Assembly (NCBI GenBank): GCA_937888485.1
Contig: CALAQQ010000187.1
Span: forward strand, 1 to 13,211
Reading direction: 5' to 3'
Source of the DNA: an uncultured Clostridia bacterium
GTDB lineage: Bacteria; Bacillota; Clostridia; Oscillospirales; Acutalibacteraceae
DNA length: 13,211 nt
Shown here: positions 1 through 5,435 of the stretch, piece by piece
How positions within the stretch are numbered: the stretch's first letter is position 1
How the letters are laid out: every line of letters starts with the position of its first letter
Made by a program: the position numbers and the translations under genes
The notes under the pieces: model-generated
The model's database searches: none
What the model was told of the DNA's origin: nothing
What the model saw: only the letters and a program-made list of their open reading frames with translations

Positions 1-55
1 GAGCAGCGGTCTCCAAAACCGCGTGCCGAGGGTTCAAGTCCTTCTGCCCCTGCCA
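1..55 (+). tRNA. tRNA-Trp (CCA anticodon), 3' part only
   Basis: The segment runs from the 3' strand of the D stem (GAGC) to an encoded CCA end. The anticodon arm is GCGGT-CTCCAAA-ACCGC (6-22) with anticodon CCA at 13-15. A T arm follows with loop TTCAAGT, then the acceptor 3' strand TGCCCCT, discriminator G and CCA at 53-55. The 5' part lies outside the window. The gene reads into the element and is the likely integration target. An identical inverted copy is at 13157-13211. Confidence 0.93.
1..55. repeat. 55-bp terminal inverted repeat, left copy
   Basis: Positions 1-55 are the exact reverse complement of 13157-13211, and identity stops at the first base after CCA (G on this side, T on the other). 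Both copies are the tRNA-Trp 3' end. Attachment sites flanking one integrated element are direct repeats, so this inverted arrangement needs another explanation. The exact length of 55 also matches a common assembler k-mer size, so the window edges may be graph break points. Confidence 0.95.
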
Positions 56-57
56 GA

Positions 58-107
58 AAAAAGTCCGGAAATCCTTGATATATAAGGGTTTGCGGGCTTT
101 TTCTTTG
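58..107 (+). terminator. terminator-like hairpin after left tRNA-Trp, part of the attachment region
   Basis: Positions 58-76 pair with 84-102 through 19 positions with one G-G mismatch and two G-U wobbles, around loop GATATAT (77-83). The 3' arm ends in GGGCTTTTT, giving a rho-independent terminator for the tRNA. The A-run on the 5' side makes it able to work on both strands. Its sequence is related to the hairpin beside the right tRNA copy (13115-13153), so it may also belong to the integrase core region. Confidence 0.8.
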
Positions 108-167
108 TCAAAAATTATTTTTCTAAATCCGCACTTTACCGTAAAATATCGTACATTTTCGAGGGCT

Positions 168-268
168 ATGTGCCCCCCAATGTGCCCCCCGCAGAAGACC
201 GCTATCCCTATATATATCAACAGTTTTTATACATTTCTATGTATAAAAAACCATTATTTTGGGGGGCA
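168..268. other. putative integrase 1 arm-type sites, left attachment region
   Basis: ATGTGCCCCCC occurs twice with a 12-bp period (168-178 and 180-190), and the inverted core GGGGGGCA is at 261-268. Between them is a perfect hairpin with 11-bp arms (224-234 and 239-249, loop TTCT). G/C runs are out of character in this A/T-rich stretch. Short repeated sites beside a tRNA-end core are typical of the arm sites bound by the N-terminal domain of lambda-type tyrosine integrases. Assignment to integrase 1 is inferred from position. I see no gene in 56-296. Confidence 0.5.
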
Positions 269-296
269 ATTTTTACCGCGTGCCGTATTTTAAAAC

Positions 297-335
297 AAAA
301 AAACAGAGCAGAAAGACGGTTAAATCTTTCTGCTC
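297..335 (-). terminator. terminator of the antitoxin-fic operon, 39-bp repeat copy 1
   Basis: A perfect 11-bp stem GAGCAGAAAGA / TCTTTCTGCTC (306-335) with an 8-nt loop is followed on the minus strand by CTG and seven T residues. It lies just downstream of the fic stop codon. All 39 bp are identical to 3051-3089, the terminator of integrase 1. Confidence 0.9.
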
Positions 336-341
336 ATAATT

Positions 342-1058
342 TTATTCTTCACTGTATTCGTGCGGTCTTTCTTTATACTCTTTTACCTTATAATTACCAA
401 TGGTATCGTATTTATTCTGCTTAACGGGTTCGTTTGTGAGCATATCTTCTGTATTTTTGTGCAGTATAGCATCAAAAAAGATCCTTTCAAGATATTCATA
501 CTTTGAGTAAATACCTTGTGAACACCACACCAATGCATTGCGAACATAGTTGGAATTTGTTTTAAAAAGTTCGTGCTCAACATCAAAGCCAAGAGAGTTG
601 GCGAGGAGTACGGCAAAAACAATTACGCTTCTTGTATTGCCTTCTCTGAACGGGTGTATTTGCCATATCTTTGCAATAATTCTTACCAACCGAAAAACAA
701 CATCATCATCGTTATCTCCGGTTCTTTTCAGCTTTTTAATTTCTTTCATTGTTGAGTTTAATTCTTTTTTTATTTCTTTAGGGAAAGCATATCTTACAGT
801 ATCTCCGCCAAGAACATCTTCAGGCTTTGTCATCTGAATTGTTCTGAATTCTCCCGCCCAAGCATAGATTTGTCCGAATATTTTCCTGTGAATATCCTGC
901 AAGGTTTCGGTGTCAAATTTATCGTATTTCAGATTATATACCCCAACCATTGCAATGTTTGTTATATCGGCCTCGGCTTTCCTTAATAATTCAGAGTCCT
1001 TAATGTTTGCAAGATTTATCAGAGTTTTAACATCATCATATAAATAAGGGTCTCGCAT
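342..1058 (-). CDS. Fic family protein, probable toxin
   Basis: This 238-aa protein has a Fic fold signature: the active-site loop HPFREGNTR at residues 135-143, preceded by a flap-like stretch with EFRTIQMTKPEDVLGG (about 70-85) and the Fic-typical helix IHRKIFGQIYAWAGE. Most Fic enzymes transfer AMP from ATP to a hydroxyl side chain of a target protein. Here the position after GN is Thr, and residue 146, where canonical motifs carry the second arginine, is Ile. Catalytic His135, Phe137, Glu139, Asn141 and Arg143 are kept. The activity could therefore be AMP transfer, another NMP transfer or a Doc-like reaction. The start at 1058 has GGAGG 9 bases upstream, inside the last codons of the antitoxin-like gene, so the two are co-transcribed. 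The C-terminal tail after about residue 205 is charged and unassigned. Confidence 0.9.
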   Translation of the reverse strand: MRDPYLYDDVKTLINLANIKDSELLRKAEADITNIAMVGVYNLKYDKFDTETLQDIHRKIFGQIYAWAGEFRTIQMTKPEDVLGGDTVRYAFPKEIKKELNSTMKEIKKLKRTGDNDDDVVFRLVRIIAKIWQIHPFREGNTRSVIVFAVLLANSLGFDVEHELFKTNSNYVRNALVWCSQGIYSKYEYLERIFFDAILHKNTEDMLTNEPVKQNKYDTIGNYKVKEYKERPHEYSEE

Positions 1059-1061
1059 CTC

Positions 1062-1586
1062 TTATACCTCCACGGGAAAGCCGTATCTCTTTAATGTGCT
1101 TTCAAAAACTGAAATGAATGTTGCTTTACCCGATAACCAGTTGTCGAGTTCTTCTTTTGCTGTTTTGCTGACGGGTACACCTTCAATCGAAGTCATTGCA
1201 TCAGCAAAGGTTACGCATCTGGTTTTGGTTAAATCGGCTATTTCGTCCATACCTGCGCTCAGCTCTAACATATCAAGTTTTCTGATAAATGATGAATCTA
1301 AAAGCTTAACGGCTTCTCTGATTTCTGAAAGACGCTTTTCAACATCACTTAACTCAGACTCATATTTTTTACGAAGCTTTAACTCTCTGTCAATCGAATC
1401 AACGCTTTCAGTTTTAATGTAAACACTTGTTATCTTGCCACGAACTCTGCATTGAAGATAGCAGTATTCGTTTCCGTTGATGTTTTTCTTTGAAATATAT
1501 CCATTGGGTAACACGGAGAGTTTATTGATAAAAAAGACCTTTTTAGCTAAAAGGTTTTTATATTCAGTTGTAATTGTTTTTAACAT
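1062..1586 (-). CDS. putative antitoxin for Fic, C-terminal IEG-motif (VbhA-like) domain
   Basis: This 174-aa protein starts at ATG 1586, which has GGAGG 8 bases upstream; an upstream in-frame ATG at 1625 has no such site and lies in the promoter. The N-terminus (about 25-58) is a short beta-rich segment resembling small Firmicutes domains annotated DUF6788 (from memory). A charged coiled-coil-like helix follows (about 60-110). The C-terminus (about 127-165) has ADAMTSIEGVPVS then a Trp and Gly, matching the pattern of the small VbhA-type Fic antitoxins, in which a conserved Glu blocks the toxin's ATP site. It ends 3 bp before the fic start, antitoxin first, as in vbhA-vbhT. The same IEG-x-PV domain recurs in the 59-aa protein at 2811-2990. 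Inhibition of the neighbouring Fic protein is inferred. Confidence 0.68.
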   Translation of the reverse strand: MLKTITTEYKNLLAKKVFFINKLSVLPNGYISKKNINGNEYCYLQCRVRGKITSVYIKTESVDSIDRELKLRKKYESELSDVEKRLSEIREAVKLLDSSFIRKLDMLELSAGMDEIADLTKTRCVTFADAMTSIEGVPVSKTAKEELDNWLSGKATFISVFESTLKRYGFPVEV

Positions 1587-1613
1587 AAATACACCTCCGT
1601 ATATCTTATGTGT

Positions 1614-1642
1614 ATTATAACACATTATAACCTACAAATCAA
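1614..1642 (-). promoter_or_regulatory. promoter of the antitoxin-fic operon
   Basis: On the minus strand a -35 box TTGATT (1642-1637) and a consensus -10 box TATAAT (1619-1614) are separated by 17 bp. Transcription would start about 20 bases before the antitoxin start. The -35 box and much of the spacer overlap the palindrome at 1628-1665, so a bound regulator would block this promoter. Confidence 0.72.
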
Positions 1643-1665
1643 GAAAATATTATATTTGTAGGTTA
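1628..1665. promoter_or_regulatory. palindromic operator candidate between divergent toxin-antitoxin operons
   Basis: Perfect 12-bp arms TAACCTACAAAT (1628-1639) and ATTTGTAGGTTA (1654-1665) flank a 14-bp A/T-rich spacer. The site covers the minus-strand -35 region and lies about 30 bp upstream of the plus-strand promoter. Toxin-antitoxin operons are commonly autorepressed through such dyads. The protein that binds is unknown; neither IEG protein shows an obvious DNA-binding fold. Confidence 0.68.
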
Positions 1666-1697
1666 ATTATTTATATCCTTAAAACCCATTATGTCTG

Positions 1698-1726
1698 TTG
1701 ATACTTTTTATTTTGTATGATAAAAT
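1698..1726 (+). promoter_or_regulatory. promoter of the HipA-like operon
   Basis: A -35 box TTGATA (1698-1703) and a -10 box TAAAAT (1721-1726) are separated by 17 bp. The predicted start of transcription is about 18 bases before the coding start, leaving just room for the ribosome binding site GAGAGGAAG. Confidence 0.65.
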
Positions 1727-1750
1727 AACCGAAAGAGAGGAAGTGATTAA

Positions 1751-2833
1751 ATGAACAAGAAATCATTTGAAATCTTAAGTGCCGATTCAGTTGTGGCTGT
1801 GTGGAATGACGGACAGCTTACAGTTATTAACGACGCTTTACTTCCTTTATATTTAAAACATATCAACGATTCCGAAAAGTGGCTTGCAAGCAGAGCCGCT
1901 GACAGAAAAAGAGTTAATATACGTCTTCTCAAGAAGGCACTCAGACTTGCTGAAAAAGATGATATCTCAACGGTTGTTCACGTAAACGGTGCCACAATTA
2001 CAGATAATTATTGGGTACGCTCCATTGATTCAGAGCTTACTTATGCTGACATCAAGTTTGATAATGACTACTTTTCTAACCTTGCTCTTAAGGGTACTTA
2101 TGACAGCTTTAACAGAGCCGCTAACAGCAAGCACAGCAGAACACCTGAGCTTACTAATGTAGGTAGCTTTGAAAAATGCTGGAAGCTCCGTGACGGCAAA
2201 TGGTGGATGTATAAAAAAGCTAATCATAACGAGCTGTTTTCTGAACTTTTTGTTTTTGAACTCGGTAAAGCTCTCGGAATGAATATGGCTCATTATGAGC
2301 GTGGTCAGGGCGTTATTAAATCTCTTGACTTTACTGAATCATCAAGTGTTAATTTCGAGCCTGCTTCAACATTTATGGGCAATAATGAAGATTATGAGAA
2401 TGTTGTTTCCAAGCTTCAGAAGATTTGTCCCGAAGCAATTGCGGATTACATCAGAATGATTTTTCTTGACACTATAGTTGCCAATCCCGACAGACATACA
2501 AACAATTTCGGCTTGCTCCGTGATATTCATACGGGTAAGCTTGTCGGCTTTGCCCCTAATTTTGATAACAATATGGCTCTTATCGCCAGAGGTTATCCGA
2601 AGAAATCAACATCAAAGGATTTGCTTGTTCGACTTTTCAATGAGCTTCTTAAAAATCATCCCGAGTATAAATCCTATCTTCCCAAACTTGATGAGTTAAC
2701 AGTCAAGAATATTCTTGATAAATTGAATATGAAAGTAAAAAGGCAAGAGATAATCACCTTTGTAATTGACAGATATAATATGATTGTGTCTGCAGAAAGG
2801 AGTGATAGAGATGTCACCGCAAGTTTATGCTAA
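1751..2833 (+). CDS. HipA-like Ser/Thr kinase, possible toxin
   Basis: This 360-aa protein has HipA/PI3K-like kinase signatures: a catalytic-loop motif DRHTNNFG at about 247-254 (Asp247, Asn252), the expected downstream metal-binding Asp in PNFDNN (Asp272), and a candidate ATP-binding lysine in WWMYKK (about 155-156) before a helix with Glu161/165. HipA kinases phosphorylate translation factors such as glutamyl-tRNA synthetase; the target here cannot be read from sequence. The N-terminal 140 residues differ from classical E. coli HipA, and no HTH HipB-type antitoxin gene is next to it. It has its own promoter, diverges from antitoxin-fic and overlaps the following small gene by 23 nt, which suggests translational coupling. 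The start at 1751 is preceded by GAGAGGAAG. Confidence 0.78.
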   Translation: MNKKSFEILSADSVVAVWNDGQLTVINDALLPLYLKHINDSEKWLASRAADRKRVNIRLLKKALRLAEKDDISTVVHVNGATITDNYWVRSIDSELTYADIKFDNDYFSNLALKGTYDSFNRAANSKHSRTPELTNVGSFEKCWKLRDGKWWMYKKANHNELFSELFVFELGKALGMNMAHYERGQGVIKSLDFTESSSVNFEPASTFMGNNEDYENVVSKLQKICPEAIADYIRMIFLDTIVANPDRHTNNFGLLRDIHTGKLVGFAPNFDNNMALIARGYPKKSTSKDLLVRLFNELLKNHPEYKSYLPKLDELTVKNILDKLNMKVKRQEIITFVIDRYNMIVSAERSDRDVTASLC

Positions 2834-2990
2834 AAGACTCTCGGCTATTAAGCTTGCAGATACCCTTAATAAAATCGAAGGAGCACCTGTAACGGACTAT
2901 GCTCGCCAGCTGTCTGAAAAATGGGCTAAGGGTGAAATTACAGGTCAGCAGATGAAAGAAGCTCTTATCGCTTCGCACAAGAAGGTATAG
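2811..2990 (+). CDS. small IEG-motif protein, VbhA-antitoxin-like
   Basis: This 59-aa protein starts at ATG 2811 with AAAGGAG 8 bases upstream, inside the end of the kinase gene. Residues 15-45 contain LADTLNKIEGAPVTDYARQ and a later Trp-x-x-Gly, matching the C-terminal domain of the 174-aa antitoxin-like protein (about 11 identities in 31 aligned residues, counted by eye, including Ala-Asp, Ile-Glu-Gly, Pro-Val, Ala, Trp, Gly). Its size and pattern fit VbhA-type Fic antitoxins. It could inhibit the Fic protein, be the partner of the kinase, or link the two operons. The Ser/Thr four residues before the Glu in the classical motif is not present (Leu there, Thr one residue earlier), so function as a Fic inhibitor is uncertain. 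Confidence 0.68.
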   Translation: MSPQVYAKRLSAIKLADTLNKIEGAPVTDYARQLSEKWAKGEITGQQMKEALIASHKKV

Positions 2991-3050
2991 TTTACGAACG
3001 GTTTATAATTGCAATTATGAGCCGACAAAGCACGAATATCTTGAATAAAT

Positions 3051-3089
3051 AAAAAAACAGAGCAGAAAGACGGTTAAATCTTTCTGCTC
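3051..3089 (-). terminator. terminator of integrase 1 operon, 39-bp repeat copy 2
   Basis: This is the same hairpin as at 297-335: an 11-bp perfect stem (3060-3089), then seven T residues on the minus strand. It lies 8 bp past the integrase 1 stop. The A-run on the other side could also stop plus-strand transcripts only weakly, so the HipA-like operon has no clear terminator of its own. Confidence 0.9.
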
Positions 3090-3097
3090 TTAATCTT

Positions 3098-4264
3098 TTA
3101 TGATACCAATGTCTCCTTAATAAATTTATCCTGCAGCATAGCGGCATTTGCCTTGGATTGCTCGTCAACGTGAGTATAAATGTTAGCTGTTACACCGTAC
3201 TCACTGTGACCCATAAGCTCCTGTGCCGTTTTAATATCTACCCCCGACCATTGAAGCATTGAGCAATAGGTATGTCGTAGCTGATGTGCGGTAAACTCTT
3301 CAAAACGCTCATCTGCAAAGCAAAGCGAATCTTCGTCTCTGCCGTCAGCCGCCCTTAATGCTTCCATATAGCTCTCAAAAAGGCGTTTCCAAGCTGTTTC
3401 CGTCATTCTTCCTCCGTAAGCCTTCTGAACGATATAGGGACCCTTGGAATGCTGCTTCGCTTCAAGAAGTAAGTTGTAAAGGAAATCATTCATCGGTATT
3501 TTTCGCATACCTGCTTTTGTTTTGGTTTCCTTTAATTCAAACTGCTTGAAATCATAGGATTTGTTTACATTTATGATTCTGTTTTTGAAGTCAATATCAA
3601 ACCAAGTCAGTGCCGTTACTTCACCACGTCTGAGACCGGCAAGAAGCATTATACAAGCTGCAACCTTTGCTCTGTGTTCGGTAGTGAGAATTAACTGAAT
3701 TGTATGTTTGTTTATTGCGGTTCTTGTTTGTGTTACAGCGTTTTTAGGCGGCTTCAAATCACTGCAAGGATTGCTGAAGTTATACGCTCTTTCCTTTCGT
3801 GCAAATTCAAATACATTGGATAAAGCACGGATATACCGCTGTATGGTTTTCTTTGCCGTAGCCTTGCCTGTTGAAGGGTTACACCGATATAATTCATTGA
3901 CTGCAGGCTGAATGTGAGAGGTAAGAACATCCTTAAGCTTTGTTTTGGCAAGCAGACCGCCCTTGTAATCAACAAAATACTGCAGCCTCGCTTTCAGGGT
4001 TTTATACTCGGATTCCTTGATGTTTTCACAATCAACCTCGGTTTCCATATAATCAAGATAATGATTAATCCAACTGTAAAGGCTGTCATTGTTTTTCAGA
4101 ACATCAAGACCGTCATCAATATCATTTCGGTATTCCCTTACTCTCTTCTCAAGCTCCTTTTCTGTTTTAGCCTTCAGTTTTTTGTATTTTGGTTTTCCGT
4201 TAGCATCTGTACCGATATAAATTTTGGTACAAAAGCTACCTTTTTCTACATAAAACTTATTCAT
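3098..4264 (-). CDS. tyrosine recombinase (integrase 1)
   Basis: This 388-aa protein has the length and plan of Tn916/lambda-type integrases: an N-terminal arm-binding region (about 1-60), a SAM-like core-binding domain (about 60-165) and a C-terminal catalytic domain. The catalytic residues are visible: Arg212 in GLRRGEV, a Lys at about 248-254, His327 and Arg330 in HQLRH, His353 in GHSEYG and the nucleophile Tyr363 in NIYTHV. It would catalyse integration and excision at an attachment site, presumably the left tRNA-Trp end, towards which it reads. It is now about 3 kb from that end because the toxin module lies between. It is the last gene of the minus-strand mobilization operon, 54 bp after the excisionase-like gene, with GGAGGA before the ATG. 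No catalytic residue is missing. Confidence 0.93.
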   Translation of the reverse strand: MNKFYVEKGSFCTKIYIGTDANGKPKYKKLKAKTEKELEKRVREYRNDIDDGLDVLKNNDSLYSWINHYLDYMETEVDCENIKESEYKTLKARLQYFVDYKGGLLAKTKLKDVLTSHIQPAVNELYRCNPSTGKATAKKTIQRYIRALSNVFEFARKERAYNFSNPCSDLKPPKNAVTQTRTAINKHTIQLILTTEHRAKVAACIMLLAGLRRGEVTALTWFDIDFKNRIINVNKSYDFKQFELKETKTKAGMRKIPMNDFLYNLLLEAKQHSKGPYIVQKAYGGRMTETAWKRLFESYMEALRAADGRDEDSLCFADERFEEFTAHQLRHTYCSMLQWSGVDIKTAQELMGHSEYGVTANIYTHVDEQSKANAAMLQDKFIKETLVS

Positions 4265-4287
4265 TAAAATTCCTCCTTAAAAGTTTC

Positions 4288-4309
4288 GAGGGATGCTTTC
4301 GCACCCCTC
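4288..4309 (-). other. intercistronic stem-loop with GNRA-type loop between xis-like and int genes
   Basis: On the minus strand, GAGGGGTGC and GCATCCCTC form a 9-bp stem (one G-U pair) closed by a GAAA tetraloop. It sits between the excisionase-like stop (4319) and the integrase ribosome binding site. There is no strong T-run after it, so it is more likely an mRNA stability or translation-tuning element than a full terminator. Confidence 0.6.
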
Positions 4310-4318
4310 ATGTCAATG

Positions 4319-4552
4319 TTACTGATTTATGTCATTATCATCAAATGTGCCAAGTCCCATTTTAAGAAAATCATCCTGACTGATACGCCATTCTCTGCCG
4401 ATTTTGCGGGCCTTGATAACACCTTTCTGACAATACTTTTTAATGGTTTCATAATTAAAGCCCGTAAGCCCTGCCACCATTTCAAGAGTGAGCATATAAG
4501 GTAAGCCTTCAAGGCTTGAAATATAGTTTCTTTTAATAGCATTAATCTTCAA
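4319..4552 (-). CDS. excisionase-like helix-turn-helix protein 1
   Basis: This 77-aa protein is of the MerR/excisionase HTH type. Residues 20-62 carry the pattern MLTLEMVAGLTGFNYETIKKYCQKG followed by the IGREWRI wing strand. Such proteins bend attachment-site DNA and steer the integrase to excision, or act as small regulators. The start is a TTG at 4552: GGAGGTGA lies 9 bases upstream, while the ATG between them is out of frame and soon hits a stop. It follows the parB-like gene by 14 bp and precedes integrase 1, the usual xis-int order. Confidence 0.8.
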   Translation of the reverse strand: MKINAIKRNYISSLEGLPYMLTLEMVAGLTGFNYETIKKYCQKGVIKARKIGREWRISQDDFLKMGLGTFDDNDINQ

Positions 4553-4566
4553 TAAACATCACCTCC

Positions 4567-5415
4567 TTACCTCGCATCTCTGTCTTTCTGACGCTGTAAT
4601 ACTCTGTAGTAATACGCACAGGACTTAATAACGAAATCTTCAAAATCTTTTTCTTTGATTTTCGGGGCAACCCTTTTCAATCGCTCCATCGGCATTTTGA
4701 AAAACTCCTGCTGATTGGGTTTGTCACGGGACATAATTTCCGTTATTACTTTTTCGTTCAGATTACCCGCCGAAGAAAGATTTTTTAGCTCAACCGCCTG
4801 AGAGTATGAGGGCGTAACCTCCATTTCATCATAAAAACGGTATATCGCACTTTGCTCCTCGGGTGTTAAATATGACAAGGCAACGGCAGGAGTAAATGCA
4901 ATTCTTCCTTCGTCCACGAGCTTTAAAATTTCGGGAATAAGAAAGGTCAGACGGATATACCGCCTGACCTGCGTTTTACTGTCGTCCGATTCACTTGCAA
5001 TAATCTCTGCCGATTCACACTTCCGACCAGCCTGGTCGGAGGTTAAGTCTGAACGGAAACCCTGTCTTTTCATTGCATCGAGTTTCATTTTGTAACCGAA
5101 AGCCTTTTCGCTCGGCAAAACCTTGTCACGCTGAAGGTTGGAATCAACATGCATAACAATAGCTTCTTCCCTTGTAAGGTCTTTGATGATTGCAGGGATA
5201 ACATCAATGTTAAGCCTTCTGCAGGCCTCAACTCTGCGGTATCCGCTTATGATTTCAAACCCGCCGTCTCTTTCACATACTACAATTGGTGAAATAACAC
5301 CGCTTTCCGATATACTCTCAAAAAGCTGGGCAAAGCCTTCATCTTCCCTGAACGCAAAGGGACTGTCTTCAAATGAAAATAAATCCTTAATTTTTACTTC
5401 TTTAACTTTAATCAT
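4567..5415 (-). CDS. ParB/Spo0J-family protein of the ICE/IME type
   Basis: This 282-aa protein has a ParB N-terminal CTPase/nuclease-like domain (about 1-100), with IISGYRRVEACRRLN at the place of the GERRxxA box and DSNLQRDKVLPSEKAFGYK after it, then a central HTH DNA-binding region (about 110-190, with SKTQVRRYIRLTFLIPEILKLVDEG). Solo ParB-like genes without parA are common in clostridial integrative elements and may act in maintenance of the excised circle or in regulation. It lies between the relaxase gene (20 bp upstream) and the excisionase-like gene. AAGGAGGA precedes the ATG at 5415. A 19-bp palindrome sits inside the reading frame at 5022-5040. Confidence 0.88.
   Translation of the reverse strand: MIKVKEVKIKDLFSFEDSPFAFREDEGFAQLFESISESGVISPIVVCERDGGFEIISGYRRVEACRRLNIDVIPAIIKDLTREEAIVMHVDSNLQRDKVLPSEKAFGYKMKLDAMKRQGFRSDLTSDQAGRKCESAEIIASESDDSKTQVRRYIRLTFLIPEILKLVDEGRIAFTPAVALSYLTPEEQSAIYRFYDEMEVTPSYSQAVELKNLSSAGNLNEKVITEIMSRDKPNQQEFFKMPMERLKRVAPKIKEKDFEDFVIKSCAYYYRVLQRQKDRDAR
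5022..5040. repeat. 19-bp intragenic palindrome in the parB-like gene
   Basis: TCCGACCAG and CTGGTCGGA are perfect 9-bp arms around a single C. It is the most symmetric G/C-rich site noticed inside a coding region here. It could be a binding site (parS-like) or a chance product of the codons for Ser-Asp-Gln-Ala-Gly-Arg, a segment that I believe is conserved in this ParB family. Confidence 0.6.
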
Positions 5416-5435
5416 AAATAATATTCCTCCTTAAA

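Noticed and set aside
75..424. Short plus-strand frames near the left end
   Set aside because: They run through the tRNA terminator, arm-type repeats and the fic terminator, with no ribosome binding site and low-complexity products.
1587..1625. Longer antitoxin-like protein from ATG 1625
   Set aside because: That start lies at or before the predicted transcription start, and the ATG at 1586 has a strong ribosome binding site.
1751..2990. Classical HipBA operon
   Set aside because: No HTH HipB-type gene precedes the kinase, and the downstream small protein resembles Fic antitoxins rather than HipB.
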